A stretch of DNA of 64,000 nucleotides, from the NCBI RefSeq assembly GCF_022179645.1, contig NZ_BPRA01000002.1, forward strand, positions 124,001 through 188,000, read 5' to 3'. This DNA is from Methylobacterium thuringiense. Its GTDB lineage: Bacteria; Pseudomonadota; Alphaproteobacteria; Rhizobiales; Beijerinckiaceae. Position numbers and translations under genes: made by a program. Shown piece by piece: positions 42,856 to 52,725 of this stretch. Each line of letters opens with the position of its first letter. Positions within the stretch are counted from its first letter, which is position 1. Under the pieces are notes generated by a model, which saw nothing but the letters and a program-made list of their open reading frames with translations, had not been told where the DNA came from and ran no database searches.

Positions 42856-43284
42856 GATCGAATGGCCCGAAGAGACGCTACTGGAGGCAGAGGGTTCCCG
42901 GCCTGTCCCCAGAATTGCGCGGAAGCGTGAATGAAGGCTCACACGGCGTCCGGCACGGCGTCTCGTCTCGGCACAAGGCCACTTCTGCACCGATGTGTGG
43001 GCCGTGCGCCGAGGTCGCGGTTCCTGTTCCCCGCGCTCCCGACACGCCGACAGCGACCCGGCCCACTGAGCCTCACAGGATCGTCGCAGAGAACTGGTCC
43101 GCGGCCGCCCCGTCACTGCAAGCCCCAAAGCCACGCAGGCCCGTTCGAGCTCGCGATACCGTCACAGGCGCATCGGCTCCGGGGACGCCGGATGTAAGCG
43201 TGTTATGCCCTGTGGACAACCGAACCTTGGCCGGGTGCGACTCCGCCGTCTTGATTTTCGCGCGCGGATTCGCCTGATGGGCGC
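42856..43284. other. Divergent gap before bioB, no gene seen
   Basis: 429 bases between the small minus-strand gene and bioB. No ORF here has a credible start, composition or family match. It should hold promoters for both genes. No biotin-operator palindrome is obvious. Confidence 0.5.
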
Positions 43285-44292
43285 ATGACGCAGCCGACGA
43301 CCCTCCCCCGCCTCGCCGACAACCCGATCCGTCACGACTGGAGCCTCGCAGAGGTTCAGGCGATCCACGATCTGCCGTTGCTCGACCTCGTCCATCGCGC
43401 CAGCACGGTCCACCGGGCGCATAACGATCCGGCCGACATCCAGCGGGCCGCGCTGCTCTCGATCAAGACCGGCGGCTGTCCCGAGGATTGTGCCTATTGC
43501 CCGCAATCGGCCCATCACAAGGGCGCGGCCCTACCCCGCGAGCGCCTGATGCCGGTTGACGCGGTGCTGCGCGAGGCCGCCGCCGCCAAGTCGCAGGGCG
43601 CCCACCGCTTCTGCATGGGCGCAGCCTGGCGGCAGCCCAAGGACGGTCCGGAATTCGACTCGGTGCTGGCGATGGTACGCGGCGTGAAGGCCATGGGCAT
43701 GGAAGCCTGCGTCACCCTCGGCATGCTATCGGCGTCGCAGGCCGGCCGTCTCGCCGAGGCGGGCCTCACGTCCTACAATCACAACCTCGACACCGGCCCG
43801 GAATTCTACGGCGACATCATCTCGACGCGGACCTACGAGGATCGCCTCAAGACGCTGGAGAACGTGCGCAAGGCCGGCATCGGCGTCTGCTGCGGCGGCA
43901 TCGTCGGCATGGGCGAGCGGGTGCGCGACCGGGTCGAGATGCTGCAGCTGCTGGCCAACCACGCGCCGCATCCCGAGAGCGTGCCGATCAACGCGCTGGT
44001 CGCCGTCGAGGGCACGCCGCTGGAGGACCGGCCGCCGGTCGATCCCCTCGACCTCGTGCGGATGTGCGCCACCGCCCGCATCGTGATGCCGAAGGCGCGG
44101 GTCCGGCTCAGCGCCGGCCGCAAGGGCCTGACCCGCGAGGCGCAGATCCTGTGCTTCCTGGCCGGCGCCAACTCGATCTTCTACGGCGAGCGCCTGCTCA
44201 CCACGGCCAACAACGAGGCCGACGAGGACGCCGCGCTGTTGCGCGACATCGGCGTCACCGTGCCGGAGATGTCGCTGGCGGCGGCGGAGTAG
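43285..44292 (+). CDS. bioB: Biotin synthase
   Basis: 335 aa. It inserts sulfur into dethiobiotin. The radical SAM cysteines C65, C69 and C72 are in [35 protein letters not shown]-like (here [14 protein letters not shown]) and LSAGRK with the Arg ligand of the 2Fe-2S site are present. It stands alone, without other bio genes in the window. Confidence 0.96.
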   Translation: MTQPTTLPRLADNPIRHDWSLAEVQAIHDLPLLDLVHRASTVHRAHNDPADIQRAALLSIKTGGCPEDCAYCPQSAHHKGAALPRERLMPVDAVLREAAAAKSQGAHRFCMGAAWRQPKDGPEFDSVLAMVRGVKAMGMEACVTLGMLSASQAGRLAEAGLTSYNHNLDTGPEFYGDIISTRTYEDRLKTLENVRKAGIGVCCGGIVGMGERVRDRVEMLQLLANHAPHPESVPINALVAVEGTPLEDRPPVDPLDLVRMCATARIVMPKARVRLSAGRKGLTREAQILCFLAGANSIFYGERLLTTANNEADEDAALLRDIGVTVPEMSLAAAE

Positions 44293-44392
44293 GTCCGACG
44301 GGCCGCAGGCTGTCGGCAAGCGCGACTGGGCGCCGCCGCTCGTGCGGCGGATAGCCCGGTAGGCGTCAGCCGTAAGGACTACGCGAACAAGT

Positions 44393-45889
44393 TCAGGCGG
44401 CTTCGGCGTGGGCCTGCCGATCGGGGATTTCCAGCAGGAACCGCGCGCCGGTGTCGGTCGGGTCGAGACGGAGGGTGCCGCCGTTGAGTTCGGCGAGCTC
44501 GGCCGCGATGGCGAGGCCGAGCCCAGTGCCGCCCGCGCGCATCGACCCCTGGAACGGCGAGAACAGGTGCGCTTTGGCCCGGTCCGGCAAGCCGGGGCCG
44601 TTGTCTGTCACGGCGATCGTCACCAAGCCCGTGCCCAGGCACCCCTCGCGGCGGGCCTCGACCGTGACCGTCGGGGACATGCCGCCGGCAGCATCGAGCG
44701 CCTGGACGGCGTTGCGGACGAGGTTCGTCAGCGCACGCGAGAGCTGTTCGGCATCGGCATCGACGCCGAGCCCGGGCTGAGACCGGATCGAGATCCGGAC
44801 CCGTGCATCGCGCGAGAGGGCGGCAAGATCCGGCAGTTCGTCGAGGATCCGCGCGAGCGGCACCATCGCGCGCTGCGGATGTCGCTCGGCGGCGCGGCCA
44901 TAGGCGAGCGTCGCCTCGCAGAAGCGGTTCGCGCGATCGAGGGTGGCGACGAGGCGCGGCGCGACGCGCTGCACCACCGGGTCCGCGACGTTCTCCAGAC
45001 GATCACCGAGGAGTTGGGCGGTGGTCAGCAGGTTGCGGAGCTCGTGGCTGATCTTGCTGACCGACAGGCCGAGCCCAGCGAGACGGCGCTTGTGGCGCAA
45101 CTCGCCGGCCAGCACGACCTCCATGCGGGCCAGCGCGGCCTCGGCCTCGCCAATCTCGTCTATCCGGCCGGACGGCGCGATCACGCGTTCGGCCTTCTCG
45201 GGGTTGTCGGCGAAATCCGCGATGTTGCGGGCGAGACGCCGCATCGGCCGAACGAACACGCACTGCAGGACGAAGAAAACCAGGGCTGCGGCGGCGGTGG
45301 CAATGACGAGGGACGAGATCAGCAGGCGCAGCGAGAAGGCGGCGAGCGCCTGCCGCAGCGGCAACTCGTCGAGGACGACCTCGATCTTGCCCGCACCGTC
45401 CCGACCGCTTCCGACCACCCGGATCGCGGCGGGCTCGGGGCTCGTCAGCGTGTTCCACGATCCGACGATGGCCTCGAACCAGCCGCTGCCGCGCAGGTCG
45501 ACCGATTCGGCAACCGCATCCGGTGAGGGCGTCAGGGCGAGAACACGGCGGCCGCCGCTGCCCTCGACGGCGATCTCGCGCGCTCCGACGCCCGCGAGCA
45601 GGCGCTGCACCAGGGCGTCCGAGACGTGGTGGTCGGGCGTCGCATCGAGCACGAGGGCGGCCACGGCGGCCGCCGTCATCCGGTCCGCCAGCCAGCTCTT
45701 GCGATAGCTGGCGACCGCCGGCACGTAGATCATGATCTCGGCCAGGGCGACGAAGGCGACCGTCACGAGAAAGAGGCGTGCCGAGAGGCCGAGCCGGGAC
45801 CTGCGGCGCGGTTGCCGCGCCGCGCGCGACATGGCCGGAGCAGGAATGGCCTGACCCGCACCGAACTGTCGACCGATACTCACTCCCAT
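44393..45889 (-). CDS. Orphan membrane histidine kinase
   Basis: 498 aa from the ATG at 45889 (AAGAGG upstream). The membrane helices are at about 30-55 and 230-255, with a periplasmic sensor between. A HAMP domain leads to the H-box SKISHELRNLLTTAQLL, which differs from the usual SHELRTPL (NLL for TPL). The ATPase domain has NLVRNAVQAL, DNGPGLP and GGTGLGLAI. No response regulator gene is adjacent. Signal unknown. Confidence 0.85.
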   Translation of the reverse strand: MGVSIGRQFGAGQAIPAPAMSRAARQPRRRSRLGLSARLFLVTVAFVALAEIMIYVPAVASYRKSWLADRMTAAAVAALVLDATPDHHVSDALVQRLLAGVGAREIAVEGSGGRRVLALTPSPDAVAESVDLRGSGWFEAIVGSWNTLTSPEPAAIRVVGSGRDGAGKIEVVLDELPLRQALAAFSLRLLISSLVIATAAAALVFFVLQCVFVRPMRRLARNIADFADNPEKAERVIAPSGRIDEIGEAEAALARMEVVLAGELRHKRRLAGLGLSVSKISHELRNLLTTAQLLGDRLENVADPVVQRVAPRLVATLDRANRFCEATLAYGRAAERHPQRAMVPLARILDELPDLAALSRDARVRISIRSQPGLGVDADAEQLSRALTNLVRNAVQALDAAGGMSPTVTVEARREGCLGTGLVTIAVTDNGPGLPDRAKAHLFSPFQGSMRAGGTGLGLAIAAELAELNGGTLRLDPTDTGARFLLEIPDRQAHAEAA

Positions 45890-46122
45890 GACGACCTCTT
45901 GCGGGTCTTCAACAAACCGTCGGTTGCGTAGCGCGACCGCCGAGTTCCGGCGGCACGCAAACACATTAACAAATGCTAGCCTATATACATCCCTTAAGTT
46001 GCATCAGGCCAACGACGGCCCCTGCATCTCAGCGGTGATCGGCTCGATACGGGCCGGAAAGCGCAAAAGTTTCATGCATATGCACCGAGCGGCGTAAGAC
46101 GCCGCTCGATTGTGCGCAAGTC

Positions 46123-46923
46123 TTATGTGCGCAAGCCTCTTCGCTCCAGCCACCGGCGCAGGGTGATGGAGAGCAGCGCGAAGGCCGCGAGGGCGACGAG
46201 CCCGGCGATCATGCCGGGCGTGACGAGGCTGCGTAGATCGAGCGCGGCCTCGCAGGTCTGGTCGCCGCGCGCGAGGCAGGCGGCCTTGGCCGCTTCGTGT
46301 GCGGCGACGATCTCCTCGAGTCCGGCACCGGTCGCCGCATAGACGAAGGCGCCGGGCGTCAGACCGATCAGGGTGGCGAGCACGAAAGTGCGCGGCCGGA
46401 CGCCGAAGATGGCGGGCCCGAGATTCGTCATCCAGAACGGAAACAGCGGTAGCAACCGCAGGAAGGCGACGTAGCCGAAGGCATCGCGCCGAAAGCCCTC
46501 CGCGAGCCGCCCGAGGCGCGAGCCGGCGCGGCGCAGGAGCAGGTCGCGCGCCGCGTAGCGTCCGATGGTGAAGACGATGGCGGCCCCGGTCGTCGCCGAG
46601 CCGATCGCCACGAGGGCCCCGGTGACCGTGCCGAACAGGAAGCCGCAGATCATGCTCATGACGAGGGTCGCCGGGACCGAGACAACCACGCAGCAGACAT
46701 AGGCCAGCGCCGCCACCAGGATCGCCCTGGGCCGGTCGGCGGCGACAGCCTCGTGCAGCCAGGCGCGCGAGGCCATGAGCCGGTCGATGTCGAGCAGATG
46801 CGCCCCGCCCGAGACGAGCACGGCGATCGAGATGCCTACGAGCAGGACGAGCGGAAGCCAGCGCAGCCACGCCCTGCGCCGCGGCGGCCCGGCCTCCGGG
46901 GACGTCTCGCCGGCAATGGTCAT
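46123..46923 (-). CDS. TVP38/TMEM64-family (VTT domain) membrane protein
   Basis: 266 aa. Helices lie near 22-40, 68-90, 95-125, 170-195 and 235-255. The VTT core has SVPATLVMSMICGFLFGTVTG and the FPFWMTNLGPAIFGVR re-entrant motif. DedA/TVP38 proteins are thought to move lipids or their carriers. It is followed in the same direction by nothing within 230 bases. The PmtA-like gene lies 11 bases upstream, which may hint at a lipid-related role. Confidence 0.85.
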   Translation of the reverse strand: MTIAGETSPEAGPPRRRAWLRWLPLVLLVGISIAVLVSGGAHLLDIDRLMASRAWLHEAVAADRPRAILVAALAYVCCVVVSVPATLVMSMICGFLFGTVTGALVAIGSATTGAAIVFTIGRYAARDLLLRRAGSRLGRLAEGFRRDAFGYVAFLRLLPLFPFWMTNLGPAIFGVRPRTFVLATLIGLTPGAFVYAATGAGLEEIVAAHEAAKAACLARGDQTCEAALDLRSLVTPGMIAGLVALAAFALLSITLRRWLERRGLRT

Positions 46924-46934
46924 CGCGCTAGCCG

Positions 46935-47600
46935 CTAGCCGGCTTTTCGCATCCGCAGGATTTTGAAGAAGCCGCCCGGGAAGGTCGGCGCGACGCCGGA
47001 GAACGCGACGCCGTTCTTGCGCGCCCAGGCCTCGATGCGCGTGGACTTGAAGTCCGACGACCAGCCGATCTTGGTGCAGAGCGGCGCGACGATTTCTTCC
47101 ATGCGGGCGAGCGGCCCGTCGGTCTGGCCGAAATGGTTGGCGAGCACGATACCGCCGCCGGGGCGCACGACGCGCAGGAACTCGGAGAGCGCAGCCTCCG
47201 GGTCCGGCACCAGGGTGATCAGGAACTGCGCCACCACCGCATCGAAGGTGTTGTCGGCGTAGCCGAGGCGGCAGACATCCATCACCTGCAGGCCGCGCAC
47301 ATGCGTCAGGCCGCGGCGGCGCACCTTGTTGCGCGCGCGCTTCAGCATGTCCTCGGAGAGGTCGACCCCGCAGACGAAGCTGCCCTTCGGGTAGTAGCCG
47401 AGCGACAGGCCGGTGCCGACGCCGGCCTCCAGCACGCGCGGGCCGTGCTCGGCGGCCGCCTCGACGGCGGCGCGGGCCGCCGGCTCGGTGAGCTTGTCGT
47501 AGACGACATCGTAGACCGGTGCCCAGCGGGCATAGGCCTTCCGCATCAGGGCCGTACTCGGGCCGGCCGCATTCGCCTCGGGCACTCGCTCGCTCAGCAT
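46935..47600 (-). CDS. pmtA: PmtA-like SAM methyltransferase
   Basis: 221 aa from the ATG at 47600, with GGAGA about 11 bases upstream. The class I fold shows VLEAGVGTGLSLGYYP (motif I), CGVDLSEDMLKRAR, DAVVAQFLITLVPDPEAAL and LRVVRPGGGIVLANH. This pattern is close to Rhodobacter-type phosphatidylethanolamine N-methyltransferase, which makes phosphatidylcholine. Ubiquinone-type methyltransferases are an alternative. It forms a likely operon with the TVP38 gene. Confidence 0.75.
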   Translation of the reverse strand: MLSERVPEANAAGPSTALMRKAYARWAPVYDVVYDKLTEPAARAAVEAAAEHGPRVLEAGVGTGLSLGYYPKGSFVCGVDLSEDMLKRARNKVRRRGLTHVRGLQVMDVCRLGYADNTFDAVVAQFLITLVPDPEAALSEFLRVVRPGGGIVLANHFGQTDGPLARMEEIVAPLCTKIGWSSDFKSTRIEAWARKNGVAFSGVAPTFPGGFFKILRMRKAG

Positions 47601-47631
47601 GTCGACGATCGTCTCCAGGATTTTTTGGTGG

Positions 47632-48801
47632 TTACGCGGCTTGTGCCGCGGCGTCGGCGCTACCGGCGGGCAACGTCTGCACGCGCCGGATGGTGCCGCC
47701 ACCGAGCACGCGGGCGCGGTCACCGGAATCGGCATAGATCACGCAGGCCTGACCGGGCGAGACGCCGTCCTCGGGCGTATCCAGCACCACTTCGGCGCAG
47801 CCGGCCTCGGCGTTCCAGCTCAGGTGGGCCGGGCGCGGCGCCCGCGTCGAGCGCACCCGCACCGCAACCTCGAGGTCCGAGACGTCCGCCAACGGCCGCT
47901 CGCCGAGCCAGTTCACGTCCGTGAGCCGGATACGGCTCGTCGCCAGCGCCGAGCGCGGCCCGACGACGACGCGCGCCGTCTCTGGCTCCAGCCGCACGAC
48001 GTAGAGCGGCGCGCCGGCCGCGACGCCGAGGCCCCGGCGCTGTCCGATGGTGTAGTGGATGATGCCTTCGTGACGGCCGAGGGCCTGCCCCGCGAGGTCG
48101 ACGATCTCGCCGGGCCGGGTCGCGTCCGGGCGCAGCTTCGCGATCACGTCGGCGTAGCGGCCCTCCGGCACGAAGCAGATGTCCTGGCTGTCGGCCTTCT
48201 CGGACACCGAAAGCCCGAGATCGCGGGCGATGCGGCGGGTCTCGTCCTTGCCCATCTCGCCGAGGGGAAAACGCACGAAGGCGAGCTGCGCGGGCGTGGT
48301 CGCGTAGAGGAAATAACTCTGGTCCCGGGCCGGATCGAGCGCCCGGTAGAGCCCGCGCCCGCCCTCGGGCAGCGGCCGGCTCGCCACGTAATGGCCGGTC
48401 GCCAGCGCCTCGGCGCCGAGATCGTGGGCCATGCCGAGCAGATCGCGGAACTTCACCGAGCGATTGCACTCGACGCAGGGAATCGGCGTCTCGCCCGCGA
48501 GATAGCTCTCGGCGAAACGGTCGATCACCGATTCGCGAAACCGGTCCTCGTAGTCGAGGACGTAATGCGGGATGCCGAGCGCCTCGGCGACGCGGCGGGC
48601 ATCATTGATGTCCTGGCCGGCGCAGCAGGCGCCCTTGCGGTGGATCGCAGCCCCGTGGTCGTAGAGCTGCAACGTGACTCCGACCACGTCGTAGCCTTCG
48701 CGCTTCAGCAGACCGGCCACGACGGAGGAATCGACGCCGCCGGACATGGCGACGACGACGCGCGTCTCGTGCGGGGGCTTTGGAAGATCGAGCGAATTCA
48801 T
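47632..48801 (-). CDS. mnmA: tRNA 2-thiouridylase MnmA
   Basis: 389 aa. It thiolates U34 of tRNA for Lys, Glu and Gln. The PP-loop [15 protein letters not shown] is near the N-terminus, the catalytic cysteines are in PIPCVECNR and DSQDICFVP, and the C-terminal beta domains are complete. A GTG next to the chosen ATG is also possible. The PmtA-like gene starts 31 bases beyond its stop. Confidence 0.95.
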   Translation of the reverse strand: MNSLDLPKPPHETRVVVAMSGGVDSSVVAGLLKREGYDVVGVTLQLYDHGAAIHRKGACCAGQDINDARRVAEALGIPHYVLDYEDRFRESVIDRFAESYLAGETPIPCVECNRSVKFRDLLGMAHDLGAEALATGHYVASRPLPEGGRGLYRALDPARDQSYFLYATTPAQLAFVRFPLGEMGKDETRRIARDLGLSVSEKADSQDICFVPEGRYADVIAKLRPDATRPGEIVDLAGQALGRHEGIIHYTIGQRRGLGVAAGAPLYVVRLEPETARVVVGPRSALATSRIRLTDVNWLGERPLADVSDLEVAVRVRSTRAPRPAHLSWNAEAGCAEVVLDTPEDGVSPGQACVIYADSGDRARVLGGGTIRRVQTLPAGSADAAAQAA

Positions 48802-49109
48802 CACGACAGCGTTCGGCCGGGAGCGCCGGATGCGGCCGGGTATAGCGACCCGGACGCCGGGTTTCCAGCGATTGTCCCGAGCAGGCATAACCCCGTCGTC
48901 GGCAAGAACGCCGCACCGACGGCCGAAAGCCATGCCGCCTCGCTTCGTCGACGGTCGACGCGATGGGGCCTGCACTGCCGGCGCACCCGTCCGGGCACGC
49001 CACGTCCGTTTCGATGGGAGACACATCCGATCCGAAGGCAAAGGCCCCTGTCGGCGCAAAAGGTTGACCGGCGGCGGGACCCGTGGCTTTTGGGAGCCGG
49101 CACCACCCA

Positions 49110-49186
49110 GACTCCGTAGCTCAGCTGGATAGAGCAGCCGCCTTCTAAGCGGCAGGTCGTTGGTTCGAGCCCAACCGGGGTCGCCA
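49110..49186 (+). tRNA. tRNA-Arg (anticodon TCT)
   Basis: 77 bases. Acceptor GACTCCG pairs with CGGGGTC (one G-T), D arm GCTC/GAGC, anticodon stem GCCGC/GCGGC with loop CTTCTAA (anticodon TCT), T arm GTTGG/CCAAC with TTCGAGC, then G and encoded CCA. A hairpin CCCGATC/GATCGGG (49189-49218) follows, perhaps a terminator. Confidence 0.97.
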
Positions 49187-49280
49187 CTCCCGATCCTAAC
49201 CGGTGCGCTGTGATCGGGTTGTCTTGGGCTTGAAGCCGTCGAAGGCCCCCGATGGCCTGTGCGGTCCTCGGTGTGAAACC

Positions 49281-49487
49281 TCAAACGGCATCAAGTTGGT
49301 TTTCGTCTATCAGTTCGATTGGAAGACAAAATAGTGGTGCGTCGGTGCCGCTGGTCGTGAAGGCGCAAGTGTTAATGGAACTTTTTGCGTCGAATGTATC
49401 GTTGTGAACAATGACGACGAGCTTGAGTTTGCCGGCATAGTCTTTTCCGTCGGACGCAATTTAGAGATCGCCGCGCTCCACTCTCAT
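49281..49487 (-). pseudogene. Degraded MazF-type toxin gene
   Basis: Reading from the ATG at 49487, which overlaps the antitoxin stop (ATGA), gives MRVERGDL, a TAA stop at codon 9, then IASDGKDYAGKLKLVVIVHN, followed by [39 protein letters not shown] and stop. The frame and motifs (ERGDL start, central VVIVHND, SINTCAFTT, DAPLF) are those of MazF/PemK partners of DUF3018 antitoxins. The internal stop and the missing C-terminal third make it non-functional. GC content is clearly below that of its neighbours. It ends about 95 bases from tRNA-Arg. Confidence 0.78.
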
Positions 49488-49693
49488 GACCAGTTGGAAA
49501 CGACGCCGACGAAGGCCTGATCGTCGTTCAGGCCGGAAACCGCCAGCGCCTGACGGTGCGCCTCGGCCTGGAACGCGGGCGAACGCGTGTCCGGCACCCA
49601 GAGCTGGATCTGCCTCAGGCCCTGTGCGCGAAGCCGTTCCCGACGATCGCGACTTTGCGTGCTCTCGGCTGTGGACTTGGCTGCGGATGCCAT
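49484..49693 (-). CDS. MazE-like antitoxin (DUF3018)
   Basis: 69 aa from the ATG at 49693. The basic N-terminal half (RDRRERLRAQGLRQIQLWVPDT) is the DNA-binding swapped-hairpin-like part of DUF3018 antitoxins. RSPAFQAEAHRQALAVSG follows, and the end DQAFVGVVSNW would bind the toxin. Intact, while its toxin partner downstream is broken. Confidence 0.78.
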   Translation of the reverse strand: MASAAKSTAESTQSRDRRERLRAQGLRQIQLWVPDTRSPAFQAEAHRQALAVSGLNDDQAFVGVVSNWS

Positions 49694-49767
49694 GACGATT
49701 CCCGAATACCTAGAAATCTGAATAGCATTCGAGATGTCGGTCGGCGAGCGGGGCGACGTGGGAAACG

Positions 49768-50148
49768 TCAAGCGTACTGCGCCTCACCATTCCCGAACGA
49801 CCAGTTCTCCTTCACCACCTCGACGAGGCTGATGAACACGTCCTCGCGGCGGAGGCCCAGGCGCGCGTGGAGGCCGTCGGCGACCTGCTTGTAGAAGGCC
49901 TGCTTCTTCTCGGTCGTGCGGCCGGCATTCATCGTGAGCTGGATCACGATGCAGTCGGGCGTACGCTCTATGCCGAGATAGGTCGGGTCGCAGATCAGGT
50001 CGGTGGCCGGGTGCTCGGTGATGATCTGAAAACGGTCGTCCTTCGGGGCGCCGAGCGCCGAGACGATGGCCTCGTAGACCACCTCGCCGACCGTGCGGCG
50101 GTACTCGGCGGACTTGCCTTCGACCAGATCGATGCGTGCGAGGGGCAT
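49768..50148 (-). CDS. Tautomerase-family protein
   Basis: 126 aa starting MPLARIDL, so Pro2 becomes the catalytic N-terminal proline after Met removal. This longer form has two beta-alpha-beta units in one chain (KQAFYKQVADGLHARLGLRREDVFISL), as in malonate semialdehyde decarboxylase or chloroacrylate dehalogenase relatives. Substrate unknown. It is 25 bases downstream of the MaoC-like gene and may be co-transcribed. Confidence 0.85.
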   Translation of the reverse strand: MPLARIDLVEGKSAEYRRTVGEVVYEAIVSALGAPKDDRFQIITEHPATDLICDPTYLGIERTPDCIVIQLTMNAGRTTEKKQAFYKQVADGLHARLGLRREDVFISLVEVVKENWSFGNGEAQYA

Positions 50149-50173
50149 GGGATGTCTCCGTGCGGATGAAGGT

Positions 50174-51163
50174 TCAGGCCGACCATTGCCAGAACACCGA
50201 GCCGGTGAACTCGAAGACCGGTTCGCCGCGCTGGTTCACGGCGGTGTTGTGATGGGATGCGATGCCCCAGCCGGGCCGCGAGAACGAGGCGCGCGCGCCG
50301 ACGAGCTTCGTCGCGTAGCGCAGGGTGTCGCCGGCATAGACCGGGCGCAGCCAGCGCATGTCCTTGAACCCCGGCGAAGGCCCGAGCTGCGGCACCGGCC
50401 CGCTCCTCGCCGTCAGCGCGATGTCGCGCGCCCAGGTCGCGTGCAGCCGCTTCATCCAGATCGCGGCGGTGTGCCAGCCCGACGCGCAGAGGCCGCCGAA
50501 ATGCGTCTTTTCGGCCGCCTCGGGGTCGGTGTGGAAATCCTGCGGGTCGTAGGCCTTGGCGAAGGCCATGATCGCGTCCGGCTCGAATCGATGCCGGCCG
50601 AGGTCGCGCACCGCGCCGATCTCGGCCTCCCCGAGAAACGGCAACAGCACCGCATCGTCGCCTTCCGGGAACGGTTCGGATGCCGGGGCCGGCGCAACGC
50701 TGCGCGGAGCCGACGGCGCTGTGTCGCGCCTGGCGAACATGACGGTGAAGCCCTGGCGCATGACACGGTGATCGCCGTGATTATTCAGGGCCAACGTGAA
50801 ACGGACGAGGCCGCGGTCGGGTTTCGAGGCCGAAACGCGGGTGTCCTCGACGACGATCCGCGCCCGCAGCGTGTCGCCCGGCAGGACCGGCCGGAGCCAG
50901 CGAAGCTCGTCGATCCCGGGCGAGCCCATCGAGGTGCATCCGCGAAAGGCGTCGCGGTGGAGGAGCCGCATTCCGAAGCAGGCGGTCTGCCAGCCCGAGC
51001 CGATCAGCGTTCCGACGAAGGTCTCCTTCGCCGCCTCCTCGTCGAGGTGGAAGGGCTGCGGATCGAATTCGCGAGCGAAGCCAATGAGTTCGTCCCGTGT
51101 GACGGTGATCGGGTCGCCCGTGATCACCTGGCCCTTCTCGAAATCCTCGAGCGCGATTCCCAT
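50174..51163 (-). CDS. Double MaoC-domain dehydratase-like protein
   Basis: 329 aa, built from two hot-dog halves. The first has DEDFEKGQ-like start, FAREFDPQPFHLDEEAA and GSGWQTACFGMRLL; the second FAKAYDPQDFHTDPEAA and ASGWHTAAIWMKRL. The D-x3-H hydratase residues appear in both halves (DPQPFH, DPQDFH). It probably hydrates or dehydrates a CoA thioester. It is not the usual mesaconyl-CoA hydratase, whose N-terminus differs. ychF lies 10 bases upstream. Confidence 0.82.
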   Translation of the reverse strand: MGIALEDFEKGQVITGDPITVTRDELIGFAREFDPQPFHLDEEAAKETFVGTLIGSGWQTACFGMRLLHRDAFRGCTSMGSPGIDELRWLRPVLPGDTLRARIVVEDTRVSASKPDRGLVRFTLALNNHGDHRVMRQGFTVMFARRDTAPSAPRSVAPAPASEPFPEGDDAVLLPFLGEAEIGAVRDLGRHRFEPDAIMAFAKAYDPQDFHTDPEAAEKTHFGGLCASGWHTAAIWMKRLHATWARDIALTARSGPVPQLGPSPGFKDMRWLRPVYAGDTLRYATKLVGARASFSRPGWGIASHHNTAVNQRGEPVFEFTGSVFWQWSA

Positions 51164-51173
51164 GCCGGACCCG

Positions 51174-52271
51174 TCAGTTGGCGAACCGGAAATGCAGCAC
51201 GTCGCCGTCCTGTACGACGTATTCCTTGCCCTCCAGCCGGAGCTTGCCGGCATCGCGGGCGCCGGCCTCGCCGTTGAGGCTGGTGTAGTCCTTGAAGGCG
51301 ATGGTCTCGGCCCGGATGAAGCCCTTCTCGAAGTCGGTATGGATCACGCCTGCGGCGCCCGGCGCGCGGGTGCCCTTGGTGATCGTCCAGGCCCGCGCCT
51401 CCTTCGGCCCGACGGTAAAATACGTAACCAGACCAAGGAGATCGTAACCGGCGCGGATCACCCGGTTGAGGCCCGGCTCCACGAGTCCGACGGCTTCCAG
51501 GAAATCCCCCTGGTCGGCCTTGGGCATCACCGCGATTTCGCTCTCGATCTTGGCGGACACCACGACCGCGACCGCGCCTTCCGCCTTCGCACGGGCTAAG
51601 ACGATCTCGGAGTAGGCGTTACCCTTATCGGCATCGCCCTCATCGACGTTGCAGACGTAGAGCACGGGCTTCGCCGTCATCAAGCCCAACTGGCGAAACA
51701 GGAATTCCTCCTCCGCCTTGCGCTCGACGAGACGTGCGGGCTTGCCCTCGCGCAGCAGCGGCAGGGCGCGGTTGACGAGGTCCAGAGACTCCTTGGCTTC
51801 CTTGTCGGCCTGCTTGGCGCGCTTCTCCAGGGCGAACATCCGCTTCTCAAGGCTGTCGAGATCGGCCAGCATCAGCTCGGTCTCGATGGTCTCGATGTCG
51901 GCGTTCGGATCGACCTTGCCCTCGACATGGGTGACGTCCCCGTCGTCGAAGCAGCGCACCACGTGAGCGATCGCATCACACTCGCGGATGTTGGCCAGGA
52001 ACTGGTTGCCGAGCCCTTCCCCCTTCGAAGCGCCGCGCACGAGGCCGGCGATGTCGACGAAGGTCAGCCGCGTCGGAATGATCTCTTTCGAAGACGCGAT
52101 TCGCGCGAGGTCGTCGAGGCGCGGGTCCGGCACCGCGACCTCGCCCACGTTCGGCTCGATGGTGCAGAACGGATAGTTGGCGGCCTGCGCCGCCGCCGTC
52201 TGCGTCAGCGCGTTGAAGAGCGTCGATTTTCCGACGTTCGGCAGGCCGACGATGCCGCATTTGAAGCCCAT
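51174..52271 (-). CDS. ychF: YchF/OLA1-family GTPase/ATPase
   Basis: 365 aa. G1 loop [19 protein letters not shown]3 [20 protein letters not shown], coiled-coil insert (about 130-200) and C-terminal TGS domain ending [13 protein letters not shown]. The family binds ribosomes and hydrolyses ATP in preference to GTP; it is involved in translation and stress control. In many alphaproteobacteria it neighbours pth and rplY; here a toxin-antitoxin module lies between. Confidence 0.95.
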   Translation of the reverse strand: MGFKCGIVGLPNVGKSTLFNALTQTAAAQAANYPFCTIEPNVGEVAVPDPRLDDLARIASSKEIIPTRLTFVDIAGLVRGASKGEGLGNQFLANIRECDAIAHVVRCFDDGDVTHVEGKVDPNADIETIETELMLADLDSLEKRMFALEKRAKQADKEAKESLDLVNRALPLLREGKPARLVERKAEEEFLFRQLGLMTAKPVLYVCNVDEGDADKGNAYSEIVLARAKAEGAVAVVVSAKIESEIAVMPKADQGDFLEAVGLVEPGLNRVIRAGYDLLGLVTYFTVGPKEARAWTITKGTRAPGAAGVIHTDFEKGFIRAETIAFKDYTSLNGEAGARDAGKLRLEGKEYVVQDGDVLHFRFAN

Positions 52272-52275
52272 GAGG

Positions 52276-52725
52276 TCAGTTCCGTAAAAACAGCTCGTCC
52301 GGCGAAGTCCGGAACGGATTGATGAGGGTGACGCTCTCGAAGATCGCTTCGTGAGCCATGTCTTCAGTAAGGAGATATCGGCAGCCGTGTACGACGGCGG
52401 CGGCCAGCAGCAGGCAGTCGAACCACTGGTACCCCAGCCGCGCTCGTACCGCCCAAGCTATTTCCACCTCGTCCTGTGTCAGAGGTCGGTCGCCCCAGAC
52501 TGCGAGGCTCGCCATTTCCTCTTGAACTTCCTCGGTGGACCGGCGTGCCTCGTTCTTAAGTATCCAGCGCGTCAGCTCGTTGAGGATCTGAAGGTTGATG
52601 CGGGCTGTACTCCGTGCACCAAGGGCGAGGACCCAAGCTTGAGCGCAGCACATCTTGTCGCTGTTGCGAGCATCGCGTGCGTAGATCAGCACATTGGTAT
52701 CGACGAAAACGAGATCAGTCGTCAT
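52276..52725 (-). CDS. VapC-like PIN-domain toxin
   Basis: 149 aa. PIN nuclease pattern: [12 protein letters not shown] (first Asp), a Glu in [24 protein letters not shown] (third acidic) and YLLTEDM (fourth). All four acidic positions are present, so it should be an active RNase. The start overlaps the antitoxin end by 11 bases. The module lies between pth and ychF. Confidence 0.85.
   Translation of the reverse strand: MTTDLVFVDTNVLIYARDARNSDKMCCAQAWVLALGARSTARINLQILNELTRWILKNEARRSTEEVQEEMASLAVWGDRPLTQDEVEIAWAVRARLGYQWFDCLLLAAAVVHGCRYLLTEDMAHEAIFESVTLINPFRTSPDELFLRN

Noticed and set aside
42915-43277. ORF before bioB
   Set aside because: Pro/Arg/Ala-rich translation without motif or credible start; more likely a chance frame in the divergent promoter region.
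49187-49280. Second att-like copy of the tRNA-Arg 3' end
   Set aside because: I looked for a repeat of the tRNA end near the MazF remnant and did not find one, so no integration site is called.
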